This document shows, one piece after another, positions 22,801-30,441 of a DNA stretch of 32,046 nucleotides. Both the position numbers and the translations under genes were made by a program. The DNA lies in IMG/VR virus record IMGVR_UViG_3300005515_000037, positions 1-32,046 of that record. The stretch is one strand, 5' to 3'. Every line of letters starts with the position of its first letter. Positions within the stretch are counted from its first letter, which is position 1. The notes under the pieces are model-generated. The model saw only the letters and a program-made list of their open reading frames with translations, was not told the DNA's origin and made no database searches. Source of the stretch: a virus.

Positions 22801-23653
22801 AGGCCAGGCCATTCACTCCTACCGCAAGGACAAGGACGATGGCTACGAGGCCGAAGAGGCGCTCCACACCGCGTTCAACATCGCGTGGCTCTCCGTGCGG
22901 GAGTCCGTGCTGGAGAAGAGCTACCTCACCGGCCTTCGGGACATGATGAAGGGAGCCTTCGCGGACGACGGTGACGGCATGGTCGGAGCCTACGCGAAGA
23001 TGTTCGAGGGCGCTGTGACGAACCTCACGCCCTTCTCGGGCACGGTGCGTCAGGTCCAAGACACGATCCACGGCACCGCGCCGGAGTCGGTCACTTGGAT
23101 CGACAAGATGCTCCGGACGGTCCCCGGCCTCGGCCTCGGGCTTCCGGCGCGCATCGACGCGATGGGTGACCCCGTGGACGGTCGGTTCATGGGCATCAAC
23201 GCGGACCTCGTGGGCGACCAGCTCGATCCTGTGAAGGCCCAACTGGCCGACCTTGGGATCGACATCACCCAGCTCCAGAAGGCAGACCCGGCGGGCTTCA
23301 AGCTCAACTCCGAGGAGCTGTCGGAGCTGCGCCGCATCCGGGGTCACGAAGCGACCAACTCGGACGGGCTGACCATGCGCGAAGCGCTGGCCGACCTGTT
23401 CGCGGACCCGGCGTTCAAGGCCCTGCGCTCGCGGGACCAAAAGCACGACGCGGTCTCCGAGGTCCTCTCGGGCTTCAACGAGAGCGCCCGCTTGATCTTC
23501 GAGGAGCGCAACGTCGCCTACCTGTCCGACCGGACGGCCAACAAGTCCCTCGCGGACTACATGGAGGAAGGGCTCAGCCGCGACGACGCCAAGCGCGCCG
23601 CCGTGGGAGACGCCCTTGCGGCAGGACTGCCTGAACCAACCCGACTACCGTAA
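19886..23653 (+). CDS. Large internal virion protein D (T7 gp16-like, without transglycosylase)
   Basis: A 1255-residue protein (T7 gp16: 1318) that should form the inner-membrane part of the ejection channel. SD AAGGAA precedes ATG 19886. Hydrophobic stretches that could insert in membranes occur near residues 166-200 (FLGAAGGAAVGGAGGFILGA) and 906-927 (GAFVMGVGAIAAASGAI). The rest is long helical sequence, with a near-C-terminal ADPAGFKLNSEELSELRRIRG (core NSEELSELRRI) typical of gp16 relatives. The N-terminal lytic transglycosylase of T7 gp16 is absent; the 17639 protein carries it instead. Confidence 0.88.
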   Translation: MSPDDFSDFDREVAAARTDGDVRTTPSPDTPDYDRGAGAPRSRIKVGAFEAAVFGLEDTVTFGYLDEFVAWGDSLPWYLGGKGTPYEENLRFQRDLMKAAQEQHPYLFGGAQIAGAFVPGLGWGGRAKQIVEGKKALDLVSVVRTGAVQGALYGSGSADGDTWTDRFLGAAGGAAVGGAGGFILGAVVAPVARGAINKATAVFRWGKPVRIAPEFKFEPAKADNIIGKESGEVAAIRQETSAAPKRAPEVTPAPLKPVDEGSALWNDVTGTAAHALEKDAVVSGKELFGMTRQAAKVAILDRISKLTPQQAARMAKSLEKAEASGDLLSDPQYRSILGIDISGSGITEEAIHAAAVTLEEATEALVARAGLGKQTSKSIDAQFRQYYGTVSHEGDLDAAIERAARGVTDTRLGNMHMAMAAMQFQRAKAKYLPLVLKGDKEAREKLAEELSTAIRVSAKGRIIVSAAGRALGDLSRAKKLAFTEMKDGVAQIEDPAAIKARVDTALKELGDSDLAELLGRVRGTDALDQIEEVLLNPAHAKNLSNYRRAMNSLGLYLKSNSLTPASGLFNTVGFVMHDAFRNGWAKRWAAAGLERAGKANEAAILRFEIAAGNRVYWEAHRRGLKAMLNRIQWEWWDSVEKIAGVSSAESKMALKATTSKQALMANGFEAPPIREFDRAGRAAVTDIKAFNERIAATQAEGGAFANLVGNLQRAGAATLNTVDALGTATARIVSGALDDWGSNFVRVKETYALAARQAMREALETGLPEAEMAEFATKRSKALAEMPTSQILEEVEEKLMRHEALSDADHFLLRLRDNTDKEASAVLFTDGPQTELGRQVASLATRVDKAVSLGTVEGLLFRYIRTPTRIFERGLVSYTPWAGKAEEVQKILAKGGVEAEIEKARMEIGAFVMGVGAIAAASGAITMTNGGWQNSENLKGAPPDRLNLPGGGHIELGRLDPFALTLALGGFIGQAIHSYRKDKDDGYEAEEALHTAFNIAWLSVRESVLEKSYLTGLRDMMKGAFADDGDGMVGAYAKMFEGAVTNLTPFSGTVRQVQDTIHGTAPESVTWIDKMLRTVPGLGLGLPARIDAMGDPVDGRFMGINADLVGDQLDPVKAQLADLGIDITQLQKADPAGFKLNSEELSELRRIRGHEATNSDGLTMREALADLFADPAFKALRSRDQKHDAVSEVLSGFNESARLIFEERNVAYLSDRTANKSLADYMEEGLSRDDAKRAAVGDALAAGLPEPTRLP

Positions 23654-23661
23654 GGAGACCC

Positions 23662-25587
23662 TTGACCATCCCAGCCGTCGCTTACGTGGCGACTGCGGGG
23701 CAGACGGACTTTGACGTTCCGTTTCCCTACATCGAACAGCGCCACGTCGAGGTGCTGGTCAACGGAAGCTCGACCTTCGTGCTGGAGTGGGTGAACGACG
23801 CGCGGCTGCGCATCGACACCCCTCTGGCCGGAGGCGAGAGCGTGGTCGTTCAGCGCACCACGCCCATCGACCAACAGCTCGTACGCTTTCAGGACGGTGC
23901 GATCCTCACCCAAGAGGACCTCAACCTCGCCGTCCTGCAGCTACTCTACAAGGCCCAAGAGATCGACGCCCTCTACGGGCGGGTGATCGGCGGCTTCTTC
24001 GGGAAGCCCGAAACGGACCCCCAGGCCGCCGTGGAGGAGATTGCCAATCTCGTCCTCGAAGAGGAGGTCCTGAACAATTTCCGTCAGCGCATCGCTGACA
24101 TCGACCTGACGGCGGCAGCGCTCGCTCAGCAGGCCACCATCATCACCGAGCAGGGCGATAAGCTCGTCGAGCAGGCGACCAACACGGACGCCATCGTCGG
24201 CCAGCTCACGGACCTCGCGCAGCAGCTCACGGGCCTTCAGGGCATTGTGGATGGGCTCGCGAACCTTGAGGACGGCACCGGCCTCGCGACCATCATCCAG
24301 CAGGAGCAGGACGCCCGCGTCAGCGGAGACACCGCTCTCGCCGCCCTGGTCGCCTTGATCGGTGCCAAGAGCGGCACCAGCAGCGCCTTCCTGCTCAATC
24401 TCGACAACGTCAAGGTGAGCCCGACGGAGAGCCTCGCCCAGCGCCTAACCGCCATCAAGGCGGCGACCGACGGCGCGACAGCCGCGATCCAGACGGAAGC
24501 CACAACTCGAGCAAATGCGGACAGCGCCGAGGCGACCGCCCGGCAGACCTTGGGAGCGACCGTGGCCCAGCAGGGCGCGGCCATTGAGACCGAGCGTCAG
24601 GCCCGGATCGCTGGCGACAGCGCCGAGGCGACCGCGCGGGAGACCCTGGCGGCCACGCTGCGGGGCGAGACGGACACCAAGGTCAGCGCTGCGATCACGT
24701 CCGAGAGGAACGCGCGCGTCTCTGGCGACGAAGCCGAGGCGAACGCCCGGAACAACCTCGCAGCCACCCTGCGGGGCGAGACGGACACCAAGGTCAGCGC
24801 CGCGATCCAGACGGAGCAGCAGGCGCGCGCCAACGCCATCTCGGCGGAGGCCACCGCTCGCACGACCCTCGCCACCACCCTGCGGGGTGAGATGGCGGCG
24901 TCGATCCAAACCGAGGCCACCGCTCGCACCAACGCCGATGGCGTGTTCACGAACCTCTTCACACTCCTCGGCGCGAAGAACTCGGCGGGCAACGCCTTCG
25001 TCCTGAACGAGGACACGGTGAAGCTGGCCAATGGCACCGCTCTCGGCACCCGCCTGTCGGGCATCGACACGGCCATCGGCGCGAACTCCTCGGCCATCGT
25101 CAACGAGCAGACCGCCCGCACCAATGCGGACAGCGCGCTCTCGCAGAGTATCCAAGTCGTCAGCTCCCAGGTCGGCCCGCTTCAGTCGACGGTCTCGACC
25201 CTGTCGGAAGCCGTCAACGGCGTGAAGGCGCGCTACGGCGTGTCGCTCGACGTCAACGGCTACGTGACCGGCTTCGTCCAGAACAACGACGGCAAGACCG
25301 GCAGCTTCGTCATCGTCGCGAACCGCTTCGCCATCGTCGATCCGAACGGCGGTAACCCTACGGTGCCTTTCGAGGTGTCGAACGGGAACGTCTACATCAA
25401 CGGCCAGCGGATCAGCCCCGGCTCGATCAGCGCCGACCGGCTGTCGGTCACCTCGCTCTCGGCCCTCACGGCCAACATCGGCTTCCTCGTCTCGTACAAC
25501 GGGCAGGGCGGTCGCGTTGAGCGGGACGGCAACGGCACGCGGGTGTTCGACAACAACGGCGTAAAGCGCGTGCAGATCGGCTTCTGA
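23662..25587 (+). CDS. Tail fibre: T7 gp17-type N-terminus with lambda J-like C-terminus
   Basis: A 641-residue fibre. Residues 1-130 match the T7 fibre tail-attachment domain (FDVPFPYIEQRHVEVLVNG, LRIDTPLAGGESVVVQRTT, EDLNLAVLQLLYKAQE). A long coiled coil follows with repeats of the type ETERQARIAGDSAEATARETLAATL (core DSAEATARETLA). The end (GSFVIVANRFAIVDPNG, PFEVSNGNVYINGQRI, GSISADRLSVTSLSAL) resembles the central/tip part of lambda-type J proteins (DUF1983-like). A GAK-AF-LN-D-VK unit occurs at residue 234 and again at 437. TTG 23662 has SD AAGGAGA and starts exactly at the conserved domain. It should attach to the tail and reach, or hand over to, the host receptor. Confidence 0.9.
   Translation: MTIPAVAYVATAGQTDFDVPFPYIEQRHVEVLVNGSSTFVLEWVNDARLRIDTPLAGGESVVVQRTTPIDQQLVRFQDGAILTQEDLNLAVLQLLYKAQEIDALYGRVIGGFFGKPETDPQAAVEEIANLVLEEEVLNNFRQRIADIDLTAAALAQQATIITEQGDKLVEQATNTDAIVGQLTDLAQQLTGLQGIVDGLANLEDGTGLATIIQQEQDARVSGDTALAALVALIGAKSGTSSAFLLNLDNVKVSPTESLAQRLTAIKAATDGATAAIQTEATTRANADSAEATARQTLGATVAQQGAAIETERQARIAGDSAEATARETLAATLRGETDTKVSAAITSERNARVSGDEAEANARNNLAATLRGETDTKVSAAIQTEQQARANAISAEATARTTLATTLRGEMAASIQTEATARTNADGVFTNLFTLLGAKNSAGNAFVLNEDTVKLANGTALGTRLSGIDTAIGANSSAIVNEQTARTNADSALSQSIQVVSSQVGPLQSTVSTLSEAVNGVKARYGVSLDVNGYVTGFVQNNDGKTGSFVIVANRFAIVDPNGGNPTVPFEVSNGNVYINGQRISPGSISADRLSVTSLSALTANIGFLVSYNGQGGRVERDGNGTRVFDNNGVKRVQIGF
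24658..24800 (+). repeat. 32-bp exact direct repeat inside the fibre gene, 111-bp period
   Basis: The 32 bases at 24658-24689 recur exactly at 24769-24800, 111 bp (37 codons) apart, encoding LRGETDTKVSAA both times. Flanking AEATAR/AEANAR motifs extend the period on either side with divergence. It marks recent tandem duplication of the coiled-coil module, which lets fibre length change by recombination. Confidence 0.85.
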
Positions 25588-25889
25588 TGGCGGGCTTGCA
25601 GACCTTCGGGCCTGACGGCTCGCTCATCGTCGACGCCGGGAGCAACGTCGCCTGCGTCCTCGGGATCGTCACCATCGGCGGCTCCAATCAAGCGCAGACC
25701 GGGAGCCTCACGGACACCCGGCTGCTCCTTGGCCGCCCCTTCGCGCGGGTGGTGACGTTGGAGGTGAACAGCTTCATCGGCTATTCGCCCACCGTCCGCT
25801 TCAACGGGACCCAGGTGACTTGGTCCTGGCCCCCCAACTACGGCGGACTGGCCTACCCGGTGGCCCGCTTCATCTATGGATTAAAATGA
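25587..25889 (+). CDS. Small tail-associated protein with PDG motif (100 aa)
   Basis: ATG 25587 overlaps the last base of the fibre stop (TGATG). The 100-residue product begins AGLQTFGPDGSLIVDAGSNV, the same pattern (xFxPDGxLxxDA) as the next protein, and is mostly beta-type (RFNGTQVTWSWPPNYGG). It resembles the small proteins of unknown function (DUF6453 type) found beside fibre genes of many phages. A fibre accessory or tip role is inferred from position. Confidence 0.68.
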   Translation: MAGLQTFGPDGSLIVDAGSNVACVLGIVTIGGSNQAQTGSLTDTRLLLGRPFARVVTLEVNSFIGYSPTVRFNGTQVTWSWPPNYGGLAYPVARFIYGLK

Positions 25890-26665
25890 CCGACGGCGTC
25901 TTCCGGGTGTTCCGCCCGGACGGCATGTTGCAATTCGACGCGACCGCCGCGACGCTGGTGTTCCACTCCAAGGGGACCGTGACGACCGTCTCGACGACGG
26001 GCTTCACGCCCCACTGGAGCAACAGCTCACCCAGCTCCGCCCTGATCCCGATGGACCGCAACAGCAACGAGCTGTTCGCGCTCTACATGCCGGGATACGG
26101 CTACGCTCGATATGCCAACGTGCAGCACCCCACGACGGGTGTGTGGTATCACGTCTATCATACGATGGCCCCGCCGGGGTCGACCGTGACGTGGTACAGG
26201 TTCCTGCCAGCGACTGAGCTGGCCGCCCCTGGCTCAGGTTGGGGCCCAGGCCTTGCCCTATACAACGAGAGCGGCCAGCTCACCTTCCACTCGGACATGC
26301 GACCTATGATCGCCCCCGCAGCCCTCACGGGCGTGGGAGCGTCCACCCAGCTCCCTGCCGGGCGCTCCTATGCGTCCCTCGTTCAGACCCTTGCGGGGCA
26401 CGAGCGGTACACCTGGGACGGCACGCAGGAGGTGGTCGAGAACGATAAAGGCCAAGTCATCGCGCGCCTCTGGAACGGGGTCGCCGACGGCAAGCTCTAC
26501 GGCGTGAAGTGGAACAGCCCCACGAACCCCTCGCTGGTCGAGGTGTCGTTCAACGACCAGATCATCCAGCAGGATGTGAACACTTCGCCCACTGTCCCGG
26601 CGAACAGCACCTTCTATTCCATCCCTATCGAGGACGTCCTCTTCGTGGACGTCACCGGCCTCTAA
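25886..26665 (+). CDS. Tail-associated beta-rich protein sharing the PDG N-terminus (259 aa)
   Basis: ATG 25886 overlaps the previous stop (ATGA). The N-terminus TDGVFRVFRPDGMLQFDATAAT repeats the PDG motif of the upstream protein, followed by aromatic, beta-rich sequence (FALYMPGYGYARYANV, GVWYHVYHTM) and a C-terminal region with WDGTQEVVENDKGQVIAR and FYSIPIEDVLFVDVTGL. It looks like a trimeric or tip protein of the receptor-binding apparatus, but no fold can be assigned from sequence. The pair 25587/25886 probably arose by duplication and extension. Confidence 0.65.
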   Translation: MTDGVFRVFRPDGMLQFDATAATLVFHSKGTVTTVSTTGFTPHWSNSSPSSALIPMDRNSNELFALYMPGYGYARYANVQHPTTGVWYHVYHTMAPPGSTVTWYRFLPATELAAPGSGWGPGLALYNESGQLTFHSDMRPMIAPAALTGVGASTQLPAGRSYASLVQTLAGHERYTWDGTQEVVENDKGQVIARLWNGVADGKLYGVKWNSPTNPSLVEVSFNDQIIQQDVNTSPTVPANSTFYSIPIEDVLFVDVTGL

Positions 26666-26682
26666 CCTTCAGGACACCTTCA

Positions 26683-26853
26683 TTGGACATCGAACAGCTC
26701 AAGACCCAGCAGCTCCAGCTCCTGGCGCAGAAGGCGCTCAAGCAGGACGAAATCAAGCAGATCGAGACGGCCCTCGGCCAGATCGGCGCGATCCTCCAGT
26801 ACCATGACCAGCAGCAGGCTGCCGCTCCCCAGGGCGAGCCCCAGGCCGCCTAA
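26683..26853 (+). CDS. Short helical protein between tail genes (56 aa)
   Basis: TTG 26683 has AGGA at 26671-26674 at normal spacing. The 56-residue product is one amphipathic helix (DIEQLKTQQLQLLAQKALKQ, then EIKQIETALGQIGAILQY) and a Q/A/P-rich tail. It is not recognised by name; short QIExALGQxxAxL proteins recur in phage tail and lysis regions. Coiled-coil partner, fibre chaperone or lysis accessory are all open. An upstream extension of the frame overlaps the 25886 gene and is rejected. Confidence 0.6.
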   Translation: MDIEQLKTQQLQLLAQKALKQDEIKQIETALGQIGAILQYHDQQQAAAPQGEPQAA

Positions 26854-26862
26854 AGGACCCCT

Positions 26863-29436
26863 ATGACCCAGCCGACCAACGCGCAGCTCGCAGCGCAGAT
26901 CACCAGCTTGCTTGCCAACTGGAACGCCCGCGAGGCGGAGTTCCGCGATTGGTTGGCGGGCACCGTGACCGGAGGCCCCAACGGCGACGGTCGCTACCCA
27001 CTCTCGAACTCCGGCGGTCAGTCCTTCCTGATCGAATGCCCGGCCAAGCTGGCCAGCGAGGTTGACGGCCCAGCCTCCCTCGCGCGCGCCGCGCAGCTCC
27101 TCGCGGAGCAGGCCCGAGACGAGAGCAACAGTTTCAAGCTCACCGCCGAGCAGGCCCGTGTCGTGGCCGAGGCCGCGAAGGCCGAGGCGGTCGACGCGCG
27201 AGACCTTGCGAAGCTCTACCGCGACGACGCGGCGGCCCATGCGGCCAACCTTCAGGCAACCCGCACGGCTGTCGCCAGCGACCGTGAGACCACCCAGCTC
27301 GCCCGCGACGAGGCCGTGGACGCCCGCGACGACGCTGTGGTCGCCAAGAGCGACACGCTGGTCGCCCGTTCGGAGGCGGTGACCGCCCGCGATCAGGCCG
27401 AGCAGTTCGCTGCCTCGATCAACCCGGCGACGCTCGCCACCAAGGCCGACCTCTCGACCGAAGTCGCGCGGATCGTCGGCCAGTCGCCTGAGACCATGAA
27501 CGCGCTCGACGAGCTAGCGGCGGCGCTCGGCAACGACCCCAACTTCGCCACGACGATCACCAACCAGATCGCGAGCAAGGCAGCGCTGGTTCACACGCAC
27601 GGCCTCGCGGACATCATCGGGCTCCAAACGGCGCTCGACGGGAAGCAGCCAGTGGGCAGCTACGTGACCTCTGCGGGCTTCACCTGGGCGAACCTTGGCG
27701 GCAAGCCGACGACCTTTACGCCGTCCGCGCACACCCACTCCATCGGCGACGTGACGGGCCTGCAGTCTGCGCTCGACGCGAAGCAGCCCGCTGGGTCGTA
27801 CGCGCCAGCGAACCACCAGCACGTCTTCATCGCTATCGAGGACACGCGGAGCGGCTACCGCACGCCGAACGACAGCATGTACCAATCGGTCACCGCTGAG
27901 TTCACGAACCAAATCCCCGGCCTGTCCGACTGGCGCTCGCTGCTCAACGTCAAGGGCTGGACTAGCGGTTATCGGTCCTGGCAGCTCATCGGCCCGTCTT
28001 CGACGACCGAGAGCGAGGACCTCTACTTCCGCACCGGCAACAACACGACGTGGGGATCGCCGCGCAAGGTCTGGCACGAGGGCAACTTCAACGCGACCAA
28101 CGCAGTACAGTACTCCTCCGGCGCCGACATCCGCATCGCCGGGCAAATTCGCGCCACCGGCTGGTACAGCAGCGAGCGCGGCAACATTGAGGGCATGGGC
28201 GTGGAAATGGGCGTGTCCAGCGGGACAGGCTATATCTACGGCTATAATCGCAGCTCCGCCGCCTATGGTCCGCTCAACATCAAGGGCAGCACCATCCGGT
28301 TGGACTCCGAGACGTCGGTGAACGGCTTTCTGTCGGCGACCCGCATGACCGCCACGGGCGGCTTCAACTTCATCAATACCGACTACGCCGAGTCTGGCGT
28401 TCCTTGGTACGGCATGGGGTTTGGTGCCAGTCAGGTGGTCCACCTGACGGGCTACTACGGTGTCCAGATCAGGTCCGAGGGCGCTATCGTCAAGCTGCGC
28501 AGCCCGCAGGGGATGCACGTACAGGCGGCCAACGGCGACAGTCGGGGCTACCTCTGGCACGACACCAGCGGCTTCGGCTTGCTGGACGGCGCGGGAAACT
28601 GGAAGGTCCAGGTCACGACCGGCGGCGTCAACTTCTATGGCGCGGCTTACGCGCAGAGCAGTCTCGACGTCCTGGGCACGTTCACGCCGCGCAAGGGCCT
28701 GCGACCCTACGGCGTCGGAACCGACAGCGGAGCGGTCCCCGAGCTTTACACATGGGGCTACCAGCAGGCGGGCCCCTGGGCGCACCCTTACCCGGACCTG
28801 ATCATCGGGTATTACACCGGCATCAAGATCGGCGGCAGCGTTAGCTACGGCGGGACGCGGTTCTACGGCGACCACCCTGACGCAGCGGGGGCCCAAGAGC
28901 TTATGAGCGTGGGCAACACGGACGGCCATGTCCGCGTGACCAACAGCCTGTTCGTGGGCACTGAGCTTTTCCTCAAGGGCAACACGGCGCAGCCCATCCG
29001 CCCTAGCCGCTTGTACCGGCGAGACGATGCTTCCGCCTATAGCCTCCAGCACCACTGGACCGGCACGCACTGGTATCTGCGCGGCTATGCCGAGGAGACC
29101 TTCCATGCGGAGTGCCGGGTTGGCTACGCGGACAGCGCAGGCAATGCCACCACTCTCGGAGGCTATGCCGTGGCCGAAGGCGCTGGCAGCAGCACGATCC
29201 CCGTGCGAACCGGCGCTGGCTACCTGAACGCAGTCTATTTCCACCAAGGGTCTCCCAACAACGAGAACTCGACTGTCAGTCAGGTATTTGTCTGCAACGG
29301 GAACGATGGCTACTTGCGAAAAGCGGGGATCGACCATCTCGCCAACAACGTCGCGCAGCAGCCTGGGCACCGCCGCACCATCAGCACCGCCGCCCCCTCG
29401 GGCGGCTCTTCAGGGGACCTCTGGTTTAAGGTCTAA
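26863..29436 (+). CDS. Second large tail fibre / receptor-binding protein
   Basis: An 857-residue protein with SD AAAGGA before ATG 26863. The N-terminus (AQLAAQITSLLANWNAREAEFRDWLAG, core LLANWNAREAEF) probably docks on the virion. Residues 65-190 are an alanine-rich coiled coil (DARDLAKLYRDDAAAHA). Two phage-fibre repeats of the HTH-x-D-x-x-GLQ-ALD-KQP type begin at residues 244 and 290, followed by a glycine/tyrosine-rich shaft and tip. The end, GHRRTISTAAPSGGSSGDLWFKV (core APSGGSSGDLWFKV), is common at tips of such fibres. No S74 self-cleaving chaperone is seen. It is the best candidate for host recognition. Confidence 0.88.
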   Translation: MTQPTNAQLAAQITSLLANWNAREAEFRDWLAGTVTGGPNGDGRYPLSNSGGQSFLIECPAKLASEVDGPASLARAAQLLAEQARDESNSFKLTAEQARVVAEAAKAEAVDARDLAKLYRDDAAAHAANLQATRTAVASDRETTQLARDEAVDARDDAVVAKSDTLVARSEAVTARDQAEQFAASINPATLATKADLSTEVARIVGQSPETMNALDELAAALGNDPNFATTITNQIASKAALVHTHGLADIIGLQTALDGKQPVGSYVTSAGFTWANLGGKPTTFTPSAHTHSIGDVTGLQSALDAKQPAGSYAPANHQHVFIAIEDTRSGYRTPNDSMYQSVTAEFTNQIPGLSDWRSLLNVKGWTSGYRSWQLIGPSSTTESEDLYFRTGNNTTWGSPRKVWHEGNFNATNAVQYSSGADIRIAGQIRATGWYSSERGNIEGMGVEMGVSSGTGYIYGYNRSSAAYGPLNIKGSTIRLDSETSVNGFLSATRMTATGGFNFINTDYAESGVPWYGMGFGASQVVHLTGYYGVQIRSEGAIVKLRSPQGMHVQAANGDSRGYLWHDTSGFGLLDGAGNWKVQVTTGGVNFYGAAYAQSSLDVLGTFTPRKGLRPYGVGTDSGAVPELYTWGYQQAGPWAHPYPDLIIGYYTGIKIGGSVSYGGTRFYGDHPDAAGAQELMSVGNTDGHVRVTNSLFVGTELFLKGNTAQPIRPSRLYRRDDASAYSLQHHWTGTHWYLRGYAEETFHAECRVGYADSAGNATTLGGYAVAEGAGSSTIPVRTGAGYLNAVYFHQGSPNNENSTVSQVFVCNGNDGYLRKAGIDHLANNVAQQPGHRRTISTAAPSGGSSGDLWFKV

Positions 29437-29850
29437 GTGACACTCCACGTCAACGACGGGGGGACGTGGAAATCCGCGACCCCCTGGGTGAATGACGGCG
29501 GCACTTGGAAGCCGGTACAGGAAGTCTGGGTCAACAACGGGGGGACGTGGGTCCGCGCCTATAGCGCGGTCACCTTCACGCCCCCTGCGGGCTCCTATGA
29601 GGCCGAAGGCTACTATCAGGTCCAGTATACACTGGCCTGCTCGCTGGCCACGACCTGGACCTTCTCCTTGCCTAGCGGCGTCACTGCCTCGGTAGCCAAC
29701 GGCGGCTCCGCGACCGCCGTGTCCTTCACGCTCACGAGCGGCTCGGCCAGTAAGCCCTTGGCTCGCACCGTCCAGTTCGCTGTGACCGGCACCGCAAACG
29801 GCGTCACCGCCAACTTCACCATCACGCTCATCGCGCTTTCCGACTTCTAA
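29437..29850 (+). CDS. Small tail protein with triple VN(D/N)GGTW repeat and Ig-like end (137 aa)
   Basis: GTG 29437 directly follows the fibre stop. The N-terminal 40 residues carry VNDGGTWK, VNDGGTWK and VNNGGTWV at residues 5, 18 and 32, a motif seen in phage tail proteins where short beta repeats expose aromatic residues. Residues 45-137 look like an Ig-like beta domain (VTFTPPAGSYEAEGYYQVQY, TVQFAVTGTANGVTANFTIT). It may decorate the fibre or bind surface glycans; this is inference. Confidence 0.7.
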   Translation: MTLHVNDGGTWKSATPWVNDGGTWKPVQEVWVNNGGTWVRAYSAVTFTPPAGSYEAEGYYQVQYTLACSLATTWTFSLPSGVTASVANGGSATAVSFTLTSGSASKPLARTVQFAVTGTANGVTANFTITLIALSDF

Positions 29851-29866
29851 CCCTCAAGGATCATTC

Positions 29867-29950
29867 GTGACCTACATCCTCACCTTCGCGGCCCTGATCG
29901 GGGCCGTGGGGCTCCTGCTGCTCGCGCTCCGCGCGCGCGGCGAGACCTGA
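29867..29950 (+). CDS. 27-residue single-helix membrane micropeptide
   Basis: GTG 29867 is preceded by AAGGA with a perfect six-base spacer (29856-29866). The 27-codon frame encodes TYILTFAALIGAVGLLLLAL followed by a basic end RARGET, one membrane helix with a positive inside tail. Despite its size, the RBS quality, composition and position (just before the holin-position gene) make translation likely. It could be an antiholin or pinholin-like element, which is inference. Confidence 0.6.
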   Translation: MTYILTFAALIGAVGLLLLALRARGET

Positions 29951-29954
29951 GTTC

Positions 29955-30179
29955 GTGTCCATCAAGGACCTCATCAAGGAACACCTCGTGTTCCCCGTGG
30001 TGACCGCAGTCACCTTGGGCGGTGGCGCAGCCATCGTCCAGAACCGCGTCGAGCTGGCCCAGCACGACGTCCGCATCAACCGCATCGAGAAGCTCGATGA
30101 GAGCATGAGCAAGCTCTCCGACAAGCTCGACGAGACCCGCGAGACCCTCGCGACGGTCAAGGCCCGACAGGAGAAGTGA
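29955..30179 (+). CDS. Membrane-anchored coiled-coil protein, holin candidate (T7 gp17.5 position)
   Basis: A 74-residue protein from GTG 29955, four bases after the micropeptide stop. It has one hydrophobic segment (residues 11-29, LVFPVVTAVTLGGGAAIVQ) and then a charged coiled coil (HDVRINRIEKLDESMSKLSDKL to the end). In T7 the holin gene 17.5 lies here, just before the small terminase gene. A single-helix (class III-like) holin or a haemolysin XhlA-like partner fits the pattern; sequence alone does not decide. Confidence 0.65.
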   Translation: MSIKDLIKEHLVFPVVTAVTLGGGAAIVQNRVELAQHDVRINRIEKLDESMSKLSDKLDETRETLATVKARQEK

Positions 30180-30180
30180 C

Positions 30181-30441
30181 ATGAGCCGCGCAGGCTCCGA
30201 CCTCATGGACATGCTGCACGGCATGGTCGCCGACGGTCTCCGCCAGGAGCTGGAGCGCGCGGCCAACGCCAAGGACGAGGACGGCAACCCCGTCCCGATC
30301 AACCCGCAGCTCTTCGACAAGGCCATGAAGTTCCTCAAGGACAACGGCATCGACGCCCCTAAGTCGAGCCCCAAGGTCGACGCCCTGGCTGGCGTGCTGA
30401 CTGACCTCGACCTCGATCAGGAGGCGGCCCTCCGCCACTGA
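30181..30441 (+). CDS. Small terminase subunit (T7 gp18-like)
   Basis: An 86-residue protein (T7 gp18: 89) directly before the large terminase gene, with which its stop overlaps (TGATG). It shows the podovirus pattern MLHGMVADGLRQELERA, INPQLFDKAMKFLKDNGID and VDALAGVLTDLDLD. It recognises the concatemer and regulates cutting by the large subunit. ATG 30181 lies one base after the previous stop. The assignment rests on order, length and the PQL...KFLKxN element. Confidence 0.87.
   Translation: MSRAGSDLMDMLHGMVADGLRQELERAANAKDEDGNPVPINPQLFDKAMKFLKDNGIDAPKSSPKVDALAGVLTDLDLDQEAALRH

Noticed and set aside
24480-24950. CRISPR-like or non-coding repeat array
   Set aside because: The repeats are in frame, with a 37-codon period encoding coiled coil inside the fibre gene. 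Copies are few and have no spacer structure.
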